Source of the DNA: Vicia villosa
Taxonomy: Eukaryota; Streptophyta; Magnoliopsida; Fabales; Fabaceae
DNA: 64,000 nucleotides
Direction: 5' to 3'
Assembly (NCBI RefSeq): GCF_029867415.1
Contig: NC_081183.1
Span: 35,422,655 to 35,486,654, forward strand
Shown one piece after another: positions 32,509-44,643 of the stretch. A program made the translations under genes and the position numbers. The notes beneath the pieces are model-generated. The model did not search any database, was not told the DNA's origin, and saw only the letters and a list, made by a program, of their open reading frames with translations. Position 1 is the first letter of the stretch; each line of letters opens with the position of its first letter.

Positions 32509-34038
32509 CTAAACATCTTCATCAGACGAAGAACCAAATGCATTATGCAGCTTGAGCTTCATGATTTCTTTCCCATAGTAAGCTTTCAACTCGGCCTTTT
32601 CAGCTCTCAGCTTGTCAACAACATTCTTCCAATTGTCAGGCATCGGAGCGTTGCTTGTCGAGGCTTCAAGATTTTTCTTGCTTTCTTTGATGTATCTTCT
32701 GATTGCGGCATCTTTCCGACGGATCTTCTCATCTTTGTTCATGAGCCATCCATCCTGATAATAGAGAGTTTCTTCATGTTCTTTCACTTGTTTCTTCAAC
32801 TTTCTATTTTCCACATCAGTTCTTCGAAACTTTTCTTCCCAAACGTCTTTTTCTATCCTCATCTTGGTTAAAGTGTCTTGGTATTCCTCCATAGCGGGAA
32901 TGTTGGGTCGTTGAGGTACCACAGGGAACAGGGGTTTTTCATAATCATAAGGCATTTGAAAATCCTTTGCTCTTTTCTTTACCCAACAGATGTAGGCGTT
33001 CGTAGCGATACAGTTCCTTATCTCACCTTTTTCTTTCCATCGGATGTCGTACCAGGCTTTCACCATTTTTGTTTTCAACCCTTGAGGATCATTTCCTTCC
33101 TGATAGAAGTAGCTTTCCACTGTAGGGCCAATGGGTTTAGTTGAATTTGCATACCCGAGTTGTCGTCGGGCTAGGACCGGATTGTAGTTAATTCCTCCTT
33201 GTGTACCAATGAGGGGTACGTTGGCGAATTCTCCACAACTTTCAATGGTTTCTGTACCGCAGCGAGCCAAGGTATACCACTGAATATCATTATTAGTAAG
33301 AGACATAAGTCTTTGAGACCAACGTAAACCTTCTCGGTTTTCCGTGAAAATGGGAGACTTAGGTAAGTGTGAAACAATCCATTTAAACAACAGAGGTGCA
33401 CAACATACAATAATTCCACCACCTTGGTGATTCCTATGATGGACAGAGAAATACATGTCACCAAGCAGAGTCGGAACGGGATTTCCATTCAAAAAGACCT
33501 TTATGGCATTGATATCAACAAAGTCGTCGATATTGGGAAACAGAACCAACCCATGGATGAGCAAGGCTAGTACAGCTTCAAAAGCTATCATGCTACCAGT
33601 CTCAATGAAATCAAAGGCTCTCTTTATTAGAAACTGTGAAGGCAAACCTGGAAGGTTTCCTTTGGTAGTCCAATTACTCTCTATTTCAGATTTCTTCAAG
33701 TGGGTACCTGTTGCAATGACTGGTGACTTAGGAATGGCTTCCAAACCATTGAAAGGTATTTTGTCAGACACAGGAATACCCAAAAGATTGGCATATTCCT
33801 CCAAGGTTGGTACCAACTGATAGTCTGGAAAGGTAAAACACCGGTAGACGGGATCATAAAACTGAACCAGAGTTTTGAGAAGTCCTTCATCAACATGAGT
33901 GTTCAAGATAGGCAAAAGCTTTCCATGGCTTTTCCTAAAATCAGAAGGATCTTGTACAAAAGACGCTAACTCTTTCAGTCTTTCCACATTAGGCTCTTTG
34001 AAACCGTACCTCTTGGTATGCCTTTTTACCCACTCCAT
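32509..34038 (-). CDS. ORF1: Ogre ORF1, 509-residue protein of unknown function
   Basis: The extra first frame upstream of gag that characterises Ogre elements. Residues 1-330 form a compact domain with recurring plant-family motifs (F..FQL.PTLEEY, LLIHGLVLFPNIDDFVD, NPVPTLLGD, PLIGTQGGINYNP) shared with plant proteins annotated under a domain of unknown function. I believe this is DUF7745, from memory. Residues about 385-500 are a Lys/Glu-rich coiled coil. It starts with ATG at 34038, about 790 bases after the primer-binding site, and ends 310 bases before the gag ATG. The frame is intact. No catalytic motif is visible, and any role in packaging or transport is a guess. Confidence 0.9.
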   Translation of the reverse strand: MEWVKRHTKRYGFKEPNVERLKELASFVQDPSDFRKSHGKLLPILNTHVDEGLLKTLVQFYDPVYRCFTFPDYQLVPTLEEYANLLGIPVSDKIPFNGLEAIPKSPVIATGTHLKKSEIESNWTTKGNLPGLPSQFLIKRAFDFIETGSMIAFEAVLALLIHGLVLFPNIDDFVDINAIKVFLNGNPVPTLLGDMYFSVHHRNHQGGGIIVCCAPLLFKWIVSHLPKSPIFTENREGLRWSQRLMSLTNNDIQWYTLARCGTETIESCGEFANVPLIGTQGGINYNPVLARRQLGYANSTKPIGPTVESYFYQEGNDPQGLKTKMVKAWYDIRWKEKGEIRNCIATNAYICWVKKRAKDFQMPYDYEKPLFPVVPQRPNIPAMEEYQDTLTKMRIEKDVWEEKFRRTDVENRKLKKQVKEHEETLYYQDGWLMNKDEKIRRKDAAIRRYIKESKKNLEASTSNAPMPDNWKNVVDKLRAEKAELKAYYGKEIMKLKLHNAFGSSSDEDV

Positions 34039-34830
34039 AACCTAATCCTATAATGTTTGCAAAGAAAATTCTCTAATTGTTTGGAAAAAATCATGTTTTT
34101 ATGGAAAAAGATTTTTTTATTTATTTTTTTATGGATGTATGAATGCATGGATGCATGGATGCCACATATTCAAACATGGTAAAGCGAACATGGTAACGCA
34201 AACATGGTACTGTAAACATGGCAACACAAACATGGTAACACAAACATGGTACACACAGGTTCAAAGGTCCAGCGTCACGAGCATGAGGTCAGAGAACCAA
34301 ACATGGGATAGTTCTAGTTAATCACCTGCAAAACATGTTCTACTGATACGTCAGAGTCTACATCTTTCTTTCAGATATTACCGGCTTTCCACAATTAAAC
34401 TCATGAGCCAGCAATATTCTCAAGAAAAACTCGTCTGAGTGTGGTTCTCCGCATGACAACTAATCCAAGTCTTCACCTGAATAGTTTCTGCACCACAACC
34501 TAATAAGGCCAGGATGGGTTGGGGTTCTACAGCCAACTCAGCTTCTACAGTTCAATGAAAGCAATAATGTCTTCGCAATTAACTCGCTAAACATATATTA
34601 CAAACAAGGAACCTCCACTGAGCGGAAGGATTCTCACGTGCGCCTGCACATGACTATACCCTCCACCTAATTCTTATGTGTACTTAATCCGGGTTAGGAT
34701 TTGTCCATAATGTATCACTTGTAACAGAACCACACAAGTAACAGAACCAGAACCACACATATAACAAAAAATCAAATGAAAAATAAAGCAAATAGAATTA
34801 ACCCTTCCTTTGGAAACAATAAAAAGATGG
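34039..34830 (-). other. Leader of Ogre B between primer-binding site and ORF1
   Basis: About 790 non-coding bases. Near 34175-34255 there is a run of short ACATGGTAA(C)..CAA units (about seven imperfect copies, 13-17 bases each). Confidence 0.65.
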
Positions 34831-34848
34831 TCCCCAGTGAAGTCGCCA
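34831..34848 (-). promoter_or_regulatory. Primer-binding site of Ogre B
   Basis: Minus-strand TGGCGACTTCACTGGGGA, six bases inside the 5' LTR. It is the tRNA-Arg class and differs at a few central bases from the site in elements E and C. Confidence 0.88.
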
Positions 34849-37217
34849 TTTTTCTGTCGCGGGCGAAAAATCGTTTTGTTCCTCTTTTTGTGGGATGAGA
34901 CACCTGATGCCTTCTTTGGGCTCGAGTGCTCAAAAAAATGATTTTTCTTTTGTACGGACCAAACTTTTTATTGTTTCCAAAAGAGGAAAAGGAAAAAAGC
35001 TGCAATAACCTTAAAAGTGGGGGGAGAGATCTTTGGGTAAGAGGGTTGGTTATACGAAGGGAAGGTATTAGCACCCAACGTATCTATAGTACTCTATAGG
35101 TTTCTTTGCTTTGTTTTTCATTCCATGTTATTGAGAGGTTCTTGTGAAATAGGTGGGACCTAAGGTGTTTGTTTGATTATGCTCGCAAAGATCATCGCGA
35201 TCCTCTGCATACATATCCCTTAGAGGGAATCAGAGCATCTGTAGCTCGGGGTCTACGGGTGCTAAGGTTTGAATGGTTTTTTTTGTTTTGCTCGCCAAGG
35301 ATACGACCTTGTGCCTACGTATTCTCAAAGGGATGTTGAGAAAGTCAGAGCAATCGTAGTTCCCACTTATGCTAGTGGAAGCAAAGGATAAGAGACAAAT
35401 GTCATCTAAATGTTCGATGTATCTAATCTATATCATCACATACATCTGTTTGATTTTTGTTTGAAAATCTTTTCATTATAAGCCCTGGGCTGTGCCACTT
35501 ATGGCGCTTAGAATGATAAAGATGTTTTTGTTTGTTTAACCAGCCTTGTGGCAAAAACTTTCAATGAAGTCAGCCTTGTGACAAAAAGTTTTGATTAATC
35601 AGCCAGCCTCGTGGCAAAAGTTTCAATGAAGTCAGCCTTGTGACAAAAACTTTGATTAATCAGCCAGTATGGTGGCAAAACGGTTTGATTGATTAGCCAG
35701 CCTTGTGGCAAAAGAAATTTGATTGGTTAGCCAGCCTTGTGGCAAAAAAGTTTGATTGATTGATTGTTTGTGATGATATAGAAGAGATACTCCTATCATA
35801 GAGATGATAAATGTCTAATCTCCTAGGGTATTTGATTTGGATATTTGGGATGCTTATAAGAAGCCCGTGGGTCCTTGTACGAAGCCCAAGAGGAGGCTAT
35901 CCGAGGGTCCTTGCATTGTAAGCCCAAGAGGAGGCTATGGGAGGGACAATCCAGGGTCCTTGCATTGTAAGCCCAAGAGGAGGCTATGGGAGGGTCACTC
36001 GTTTGTACAAAGCCCAAGGGGAGGCATGGTATAGTTGGTCTGAGCTCTTAGAGCGATTTCACCGGGAAACCATACTCTATGTCCTAACCTAAACTAGTGG
36101 AGATTCTTTGCACGAAGCCCAATAGGAGGCTATGGGGAACCTAGTGTTGTACTAAGTTGAACAAACACACATATCACACATATGAACAAACATGAACAAG
36201 TATGAACAAACATGAACAGGTATGAATAATTATATATATGACAAAGTGTGTGTATATAATGGAGTTTATGAAGGAAATATACCTGTAAGCATGATCCATT
36301 TGCATACACGGGGCTCGGGACTCATACTCGGGGAAAGGCCCGTTGAGTTTATTCAAAGCTATGTAAACAGGTTTTTACAAAAGGGCTTGGGACTTATACC
36401 TACATGGAGGCCCATGGTATTTTTGGGAAGATTTAAAGAAAACCTTCATTTTTGGTTTGTTATTCAAAGTTAAAAAAAACACATTGATTGAGATATGTAC
36501 AAAAGGCGTACAATGAAATACCTAATTTCATGTACTGGAATGGGTATGTACAAAAGGGGCTTGGGACTTATACCTACATGGAGGCCCATGGTATTTTATA
36601 AAACATGGTTGATTGTTTATTTACAGACGCGTCGTTTGTTGTTTTGAAAACAGTTTGAAAAGTATTGTTTTGAAAGAGTTTTCTGTTCAAAGAAAAAAAA
36701 TTGTATAAAAGGAAAAAAAGGAGTGGGTCTTATACTCTCTGATATTCGAGAGGCCCCACATCGTTTTGAAAATCAATTGATCAATTAAAAAGGATTTAAT
36801 CAATAGTTTCAAAAAGAAATGGTTTATTGTTTTGAAAAGAATGATCGTTTGTTTTAAAACAATTTGAATTTGACAAAAGTCAACTTAATTAAGTAAAAAT
36901 CAAATTTTAATGCTTAATTAAGACCTAAGTGATTAGGGTTTGATCACAAAAAATATTTACAAGTGATTAGGTTAAAAATCAAATGAAAAACAATATTTTA
37001 AAGTATTAAAAAACACTTAAAACATGTCATTTTAAACCTATTTAAAAATGTATTAAATAAATCTTTTTTTTTTGATGATTTTTTTTGGTATTCATAAAAT
37101 ATGTATATTAAACAAAGAGTATGCAAAAAATGAAGTGAAAATAATGAATTTTGATTGGTTAAATTAATTGGTGAAGTTGTTAAAGAAAATGAAAGAAAAT
37201 AGTGTCAAAAAAATGTT

Positions 37218-37293
37218 TTGGTCCTGCCAGGGTTTGAACCCACGCCCTCTCTCTCACAACTCAAAACACTTGCCAACTGAGCTGCGCGCGCAG
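37218..37293 (-). repeat. tRNA-like module in B LTR (right copy)
   Basis: Same sequence as 20135-20210: minus-strand A-box-like and B-box-like motifs with a following T run, about 945 bases downstream of the TATA box. Confidence 0.6.
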
Positions 37294-38238
37294 CTTGTTA
37301 TTCACATGCTTTCATTTAATTATATTTGAAAACAAACATTTGAATTTTTCAAACCAAAAAATGCGCCAAGAACACACCTTCAACTGATTTTTGAAAATCT
37401 TTGAAACTGGATTGTTTTGATCAAGTAGATAGTCTATCTTGCTCGGTTTTGGACGAGGAACACAATGGTATCATTTAATTGCATTTATTTTCACTCTAAG
37501 ATCATTGGTTTTCTGATGAACACGAAGAACCCTAATCTTATGATTCAATCTGAAATTGTGTATAATTGATGAATTGTGAAATTGATTGAGGGATATTGAT
37601 CAGTGATAGTGCAGAAACAAGATAGCAACTCAATTTTTCATTTATGATGCATGTATGTATGAGTTTGAAGTTCATAGCACTTACCTTCAAAAACGGCCAA
37701 GCTGGGATTCGAATTCTGCAATAGAGGTGTTACAGAAGTTGTTTGATGATCTGGATAGCTTCAATGGACCATATGGAAGGTGTCTGGATGCTTGGAGTGG
37801 ATTGAAAACATCTGGATCAGTTGGTGGAACCCGATCTGCAGTTGCTTCAAGTATGAATCGAGCTTGGTGATTCTGAAGTTTTTGATTGATGATGAGTGTT
37901 GGGATAGTTCATATGTGATATATATGAGGTGTTGGAAGTGTTAGTTTGGACAGATATAACTTGGTATGGATTTTGGCATGATAAGGTTCAATATATGCAA
38001 ACATGGAAGTGAGGTAGTGATTTTGAGTTTTGAGGTGTTTTTGGGTGTATGAGTGATTCAAACACATCCCATATGGTGTTTATGGTTTGCTAGAATCATC
38101 ATTTTGGCCATAGCTTCAAGGATTTGGAGGTTGACATTTCTACCTCTTTGAAACTTAAGAAACTTGCATTCTAAGAAAGAAGAGAGAAAACCTATAATTG
38201 TGAGGTTTTGGTGTGAATTGAAGAGTGATTTGCACCTC

Positions 38239-38246
38239 TATTTATA
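38239..38246 (-). promoter_or_regulatory. TATA box of Ogre B 5' LTR
   Basis: Minus-strand TATAAATA in a CCTATAAATAGAGG context, 1.58 kb from the LTR start. This is the copy that should drive transcription of the whole element. Confidence 0.72.
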
Positions 38247-39828
38247 GGCCAAGAGTTCTGAACTCAGACCTTTGCAAGTTGATCAAGAATTGGTGATTTG
38301 GCTTAAGAGATAAAAAGGAATCTTTTACATTTAATGCAAAATGGTTAAAGTGACCAAACCATGGTTAAAACTCAAGCTTCTTATCCTCTTCCATTCTGAT
38401 CTCAAATCAGAAAAATATCTCCAATTATTGCCTCTATGCATCATTATTTGGATCATTTGGCAAATTGGCTCATAACTTAGTGAAAATGGCATGAAATTTC
38501 AAGTGAAAAGTTCACTAATGTCAAAATTCAAAACCATAGCTACACTTCAAATTTTTTCATGCTCTTGGACATTTTGGAAAGCTCATGTTACACACTTCAA
38601 AACCCTAGTTGAAAGTTTCTTCAAGATCTTTAAGGAAGTGGGTGAAAAAGATCCATGAACTTTGAGAAAAATGAAGTTTTAAGTGAAGTTTTCAAAAAGT
38701 ACCAACTTTGAAGCTCCATATCTCTTAAATGGTTGATCTTATGGAAAACAATTATATGTGTCAAAGTTGTTCATTAGATCAAAATCTACAACTTTCATGT
38801 TGGAAGTTTTTTTCAGTTTGTAGGTGAAATTTTGAGTTATTCCCTTCCAAAGTTTGGAAAAAACCATGAAAAACACTTAGAAATTTTTCTAAGTATGGAA
38901 AGTCAAACTTTTGACTTTTTGATTCTTGATTGATTTTCTTGATTCTTCTTAATCAAATGACTTCTCATATCATATATTGATGATTTAAAACTTCAAAAGT
39001 CATGGTTGACCAAAAATTCCCCAAAAGTCAATGGTGATCTTGTACAGTTGACTTTTTCAGACGAATCGCGTTTCTGGAGATTTCAAATGAAACAGGCTAT
39101 CCTCATCAAATGAATGGTATGAATGGATCATATTGAGGTATTGGAGGATATTGAATCATAGTTTGAGTTGTGACATCTTGTCCTGATTAAAAAGTCAGTT
39201 ATTCAGTGAATTAGGTCAAAAACCCTAATTGTCGACCTGATGAAATTGATGACTGTGGATCTTGAATTGAGATGCAATTTCCATTGTATATTGTCATAGG
39301 GATTATTTGAAGATGATTGAAACCTTTGATTGACTTCCTGGGGATTTTTAGGGTTTCCCAAATGTGATCCCTGATTTTGGTCCCTAATAGTTCAAAACCC
39401 TAATCTGATGATTTGAAATTTTACTGTTGATCAATCCTTGTGTAGGAGATGTCTTGAGCCAATGGATTAGGTCAAAATGATGCACTTGGGGTCTTGAGGT
39501 CATGTCCCAAGTCATTAGGTCAAATCCTGAGCAAAAGTCAGGGGTATGCTATCTTCAGTCAAAACCCTAATCTGGTCGATTCAAAGCTACTGAGCTTGTT
39601 GAAATGAATCTCTGAGGACCAAATGTTGATTGTAGATGAATATGATTCTTTGAGATGAAGGGAGAACAAAACCCTAATTGATTGTTACTTGTACTGATGA
39701 GTGATTTCCTGATCAAATCCTGCTGAGTCACAAGTAACAAACACAAGCTATGCAATTTGTTAGAGATGCAAATGATGCATATGCAATGATATGAGGTGGT
39801 ATCTTAGGTCAAAAATTGGGGTATGACA

Positions 39829-39833
39829 GATAG
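39829..39833. repeat. Target-site duplication of element B, right
   Basis: GATAG, identical to 17767-17771. Confidence 0.95.
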
Positions 39834-40119
39834 GAGCACGAATAACTGGGTTTGAAGTTTGACCCATCACAGGTCGTGACGATTGACCAATACCAGGAGT
39901 CTTCTCATAGGGAGGAGTAAAATCAGGTGGCAAACCAAACTCAGGCCATGTTGAAGGTGGTTGTTGAGTGGGTTGAGGGTCAATATCCGCACTTGGGACT
40001 TCAACAATGACAGTCTTCTGAGGCGGTTCCCCTCTAGCGATCAAAACTTGCAGCATTTCAGTGAGCTTGGTCATACTTGACTTCAAATCCTCTATTTCCA
40101 TCCTGACCTCTACGTTATG
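39829..40119 (-). pseudogene. gag: Ogre gag fragment (element A), N-terminal side
   Basis: The minus-strand frame from about 40119 to 39829 has an N-terminal helix (MEIEDLKSSMTKL at 40101) followed by Pro/Gln-rich sequence with DPQPTQQPP. It continues in frame across the duplicated GATAG into the gag fragment at 17771, so element B split this gene. Upstream it is cut by the LTR of element C at 40120 while still open, so the true start is lost. Confidence 0.82.
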
Positions 40120-40664
40120 TGTGGTGGTCGTTTTCTTTACCTCCCCGTTTCACTTGGGAGGACGGCACGCTAAACCCTTCACGCGAAATTTGGAAGGAGA
40201 ATGCGCCCGTGGTGGGATGAATTTTATTTCAGTTCTTCCTACGATATCACACGAACTTTCTTATTTGTCCTACGAGTAGGAAAGGGAAAAAAAAGATCTC
40301 AACTAAACCCTAGGAGTTTGCTAAGTGTGGGGATTTACACCTAGACTAGAAATTCTGGAGTCCGGGAGGTCGGTTATACATAGGGAAGTGTTTAAACACC
40401 CTACATATCTGTAGTACTCTACAGGAACCTTCTCTGTGTCATTGTGATTGTGTTTGCTGCTAATGATTGGGAAAGTTTCTCCTTTGTGTTAGGAGAAGGA
40501 ATTGAATTGATTTGAAAAGACAGACAGACAGACTGACTGACTATTTTTGGTATTTTATTAGCTCGCTGAGATTCCTTGTGAACCTCATGCCTACATATCC
40601 CTAGTGGAAGTCAGAGCTTAATGTAGTTCGAGGAACTAACTAGGGAAATTAATGTTTTTTGGTG

Positions 40665-41545
40665 CCTTGCTTGAAGCTCAAGGTTGAAGCTTGGAATTAA
40701 ATCTCTGTTTACAGTAAAGAGACATGAAATTATCTCTACAGAGAGGTATTTGTACTATTCTACCACAAACATTTAAAGGAGTGACAGAATAACTGAATTC
40801 ATTTCATTCAAGAGGGGGACCTTACTTGTGTGTGTGCAAGTATGCCAGTCAGATGCCTCTTAAATGAAAGAAAGATGCTCGTCCAAATTAGGGAAAGTGT
40901 ACAAGTCTGGGGATGTGCCAGAGCATGTCTTTCAGAGTCCTAAATGGGAGACTTTGATTGAAATTGAAATTGAAATGTTTGTTTGTTTGAATGTGGTAGA
41001 GTAGTAAAAATATCTCTTTATAGAGATAAGCTATGTCTATCTACTGTATGAAAGATTTGACTTTAGCTGGCTTGTATGAGGCCCAAGCTTGAGGCTTTTT
41101 GATTGATTAATATTATTGACTCTGGGAGATGACTCCATTGAGGGTTAATTACAGGGTATTTTTGTGTTCTGTACAAAGCCCAGAATTGAGGCTGACTCTA
41201 CTTAGGGAGACTCTATTTATGTGCCTTGTACAAAGCCCAAGGTTGTGGCTAACTTTAGCTAGGGAAAAACACTATTTTCTGCCTTGTACAAAGCCCAAGG
41301 TTGTGGCGGACTCTTAAATGAATTTAGTATGGATGACTATATGGGGAAAGATCCTAAGTGTTAGGAATCTTTGACACATGAAAGATATGGTTTATCTGCC
41401 TTGTACAAAGCCCAAGGTTGTGGCTACTGAGTGATGAAGGACTCACTGGGGAGACTCTATTATCTGCCTTGTACAATGCCCAAGGTTGAGGCTGACTCTT
41501 GACAGGGGAGTTTTATTGTTTGGGTGCCTTGTATGAAGCCCAAGG
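40665..41545. repeat. Mini-hairpin array in C LTR (loop TACAAAGCC)
   Basis: CCTTG-CTTGAAGCT-CAAGG at 40665-40683; GCTTG-TATGAGGCC-CAAGC at 41070-41088; TTCTG-TACAAAGCC-CAGAA at 41167-41185; CCTTG-TACAAAGCC-CAAGG at 41224-41242, 41282-41300 and 41399-41417; and near-identical CCTTG/CAAGG copies at 41467-41485 and 41527-41545. The nine-base loop is kept while the outer stem bases change in pairs (C-G, G-C, T-A). Confidence 0.85.
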
Positions 41546-41604
41546 TTGAGGCTAACTGTTTTTGTTGGTTTTGACTCTACTGAGGAGATTTTATTTATTA
41601 AAAG

Positions 41605-41945
41605 ACTGTTTTTCTTTGGAAGCTAACCCTTTCCAGGGATTTTGACTCAGCTGGTGAATTTGTCTGTTAAAAGACTGACTTTATCATGTTTTTTTGGAGG
41701 CTGACCCTTTCCAGGGGTTTTGACTCTTTTGGGGAAATTATCTCCTAAGAGAATGAAATCTATTTATTTTTTTTTGACATTTATTAATTGACTTTGGAGG
41801 CTAACCCTTTCCAGGGGTTTTTATTGAAATGATGGATTGATTTTAATTGACTTTGGAGGCTAACCCTTTCCAGGGGTTTTTATTGAAATGATGGATTGAT
41901 TTTAATTGACTTTGGAGGCTAACCCTTTCCAGGGATTTTTATTGA
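41605..41945. repeat. GGAGGCTAACCCTTTCCAGGG repeats, part as 59-bp tandem units
   Basis: Six copies of a block with GGAGGCT(A/G)ACCCTTTCCAGG, of which the last three (from 41787) are near-exact 59-bp tandem units. The CCCT-TTCC-AGGG core is a hairpin. Copy number and spacing differ in the related LTR (51370-51620). Confidence 0.85.
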
Positions 41946-43455
41946 AAAGTGGATGGCAGAAAGATTATCTAGTGGAGACTCTTTGTTTAAAGCCCAAGAT
42001 GAAGGCTGACTCAATGCTGAGGATGACCAAAACATAGATCCTAGACTCTACTAAGGAGGATTGATGAAGATAAGGGTGACAGAGACTGTCCATGTCTCTC
42101 ATTCCAAAAATGTACTCAATGCAAAATTGAGACAAACTTAGTTTGTTTAAAGTCTGGTTTAAATTGGAAGAAACTCACTAGGGTAGGCTAAAAGGTGACT
42201 AAAGACCTGTTCCTATGTTTATAAGAAACCTGATGGGTCCTTGTATACAAGCTCAAGAGGAAGCTGGAAATGCTTTTAAGAAGCCTGTGGGTCCTTGTAC
42301 AAAGCCCAAGAGGAGGCTAATCGAGGGTCCTTGTTATAGCACAAGAGAAAGCTTATGTAGTTTTGAACTTATTTTGGCTCTAAGCAAATGGGTAAGAGGT
42401 TTCACCGGGAATAATTCCTCTTTGGGTGGATGTGTCCTATTTTTTTTGGATTCTAAGGTTTTTGCCAAGATGTTTCACCGGGAATAATTCATCTTGGGGG
42501 TTTGAACTACAGATCTCTAATTAGGAAAGAGCCTTCACCGGGAAGACATTCTCAATCCTAGGTCATATTCCTATAATATATATATAGTTTAACTGTCCTA
42601 AGGTTTATACTCAAACGTAGTTCTAAACTAATATATGCACAGTTTATATTTGACAGTAATTTAAATAAAGACTGTAAATTGAAAGCTTGTAAAGCCTAAC
42701 CTGGATGGAGTGGAGGCCATTGAAGAAGTATGTACAGAGCCTCAACAGTAATTTTTGTTGTTTTTGTTGATAACAGTTGAATGTATATGATAAACAGTTA
42801 ATGTTTTTTTGAAAACAGAAGAAGTGAAGATGGACAAAGGTCACATAGGTATCTGAAGAGTTTCACCGGGAATAATGCCCTTCAAATACCAGAAGAATGT
42901 TTTTGAAAACAGAAAGAAGATTTTGAAAATACAGTTTTGAAAACAAGCTAAGAAGAGAAGGTTTTCGGGACTTACACTCTATTAGAGGCCCAGTACTTTA
43001 CAGTACTGGTGTAAAAGCAATTGAAAATGATTTTGAATGATACAAGGTTTTGTTGTTTGAAAACCCTAATCATTTGATTTATTTGGAGATTGAAAACAAT
43101 TTTGTAGATTGACAAAAGTCAACTTAATTAAGGCAAAGATGAAATCTATACCTAATTAAGACCTAAATAAATAGGGTTCTTATCATAACATTATTCACAA
43201 AGTAATTAGGTTAAAACAAAATGAATATATATATTTTAAAGTATTTAAGAAAACATTTAAAACATACTATTTTAAACCTAATTAAAATACATGAAATAAA
43301 TAATATTTTTTATGATTTTTTTTTGATTATTTATAAAATATATATATTAATCAACAAGTGTTTAAAAAATGAAGTCAAAATGAATTAATTTGATAAGTTA
43401 AATAATTGGTTAAAGTTGTGAAGGAATTAAGTTAGAAAAGTGATAAAAAAATAGG

Positions 43456-43535
43456 TTTTGGTCCTAGCAAGGCTTGAACTCACGCCCTTATAGCCACACA
43501 CTCAAAACAACACCACTGAGCCAAACGCCAGTTGG
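43456..43535 (-). repeat. tRNA-like module 1 in C-left LTR
   Basis: Homologous to the module of element B LTR, but the B box is decayed (minus strand GAGTTCAAGCC). Confidence 0.5.
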
Positions 43536-43610
43536 TGACTATAACACGCGCGCATTTGGTTTTGTTTTAAAACAAGTTAGAAAAATCTGAAAAAATAAAA
43601 GGATGAAAAA

Positions 43611-43688
43611 GTCTGGGGCGAGGGGGATTCGAACCCCAGACTTGTGGCATGATGATACTAAGGGCGCATGTGTGGCCACTAGGGCAAG
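43611..43688 (-). repeat. tRNA-like module 2 in C-left LTR
   Basis: On the minus strand, CCCTAGTGGCC near 43684 is A-box-like. A perfect B box, GGTTCGAATCC, and a strong T-arm-like hairpin lie at 43612-43640, followed by TTTTT. Element B has no counterpart. Its translation in the plus direction gives the GIRTPDLW string commonly seen in false genes over tRNA-like DNA. Confidence 0.6.
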
Positions 43689-44635
43689 TTGTTTAGTCGT
43701 TAATGAAACGCATACCATTCAAAATAAAATAAAACCTGCCCTGAGAATTCAAATTTGCGCGCCACCACCATCTTCGTCTTCAACCTCAAGCTCTCCATTT
43801 TTGGATTTCTGAACTCACTCGTTTCTCAACCATTTGTCATGATGTAAACACGAAACTTGCTCTAATTTCACTCACGATTCTAAATATGTAACTAACATGA
43901 ACTATCATTAACTACATCTAACTAATTTATCAGAAATCGTGAAGAACCCTAAAATTTCAAAATCAAATTAAATGACTATACTGAAAGATAAATGGATGAT
44001 GATAGAGGGTTTTCAATCCTCTGATGATGCTGAACAAGATAGAATCGAGCTATTTCACAAAAGGTACTTAAATTAGAGAGGTGAAGTTCAGAAACTTACC
44101 TCTGAAAATGGAGATCGTGAGGATGATTGAGAGCACCTGGGTTTGAATGAATGATCTCAATAGCTTCCCTGAGACTCAATGATGCTAACTGGATGCTTAT
44201 TGTAGCCTGAATCCTTCTGAATTGTTCTATGGACCTCCCTCGATTTGAGCTTCAAGTGGACATGGAGGTTGTCGAATCCTGAGTTACAGATGAGCTGCAG
44301 CCATCTGGTTAGCTTCACTATGACCTGAGGAGTGTGTCTGGATGATTGGCTTGCCTTGAAACCTTCTGAATCACTCCATGGACCTCCAACTGCAAGTGCT
44401 CCAAAGTGAGAGCAACAATGGTGTTCCTCCACCTACAGAAGTGATCCAGGTGCTTGGATCACCTCAAATGACCTCCCTTGAGATGTTAGAATGCTCACTT
44501 CCCAAAGATAAGCTTTGGTTTGAAGAAATCGATTCTTCTTGCCAAAGAACTTTGAAAAACAATGAACAAGAGGAGAGAAGGAGAAAGCAAGTAATATGGT
44601 TGCTTTGGTGTGTTTTTGAATGAGGAATGCATCTG

Positions 44636-44643
44636 TATTTATA
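44636..44643 (-). promoter_or_regulatory. TATA box in C-left LTR
   Basis: Minus-strand TATAAATA in the context GCCTATAAATACAGATGC, 1.55 kb from the LTR start. Confidence 0.65.

Larger units (their letters stand above)
17772..39828 (-). mobile_element. Complete Ogre element B, 22,057 bp
   Basis: Two 4,974-bp LTRs, matching 5-bp target duplications, a primer-binding site inside the right LTR and a polypurine tract inside the left LTR show a full minus-strand insertion. Transcript order is 5' LTR (right), leader, ORF1, gag-protease, intron, RT/RNase H/integrase, long repeat-rich 3' UTR, 3' LTR (left). It interrupts the gag of element A. The LTRs show only about eight differences by eye, so insertion is recent. 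Yet pol is broken in several ways (see the pol and gag entries), so the copy depends on others. Confidence 0.95.
34855..39828 (-). repeat. 5' LTR of Ogre B (right copy)
   Basis: 4,974 bp, equal in length to the left copy. Differences I could see by eye: near 35109 (T/C), 35295 (A/G), 36149 (A/G), 36742 (A/G), 36793 (A/G), 37362 (C/T), 38749 (A/C) and 39387 (G/A). It holds the same array (35540-35743), tRNA-like module (37218-37293) and TATA box (38239-38246). Confidence 0.95.

Noticed and set aside
43603..43812. Plus-strand frame containing GIRTPDLW as a possible small protein
   Set aside because: It is the wrong-strand translation of the tRNA-like module 2. This string is a known artefact of gene prediction over tRNA-like DNA.
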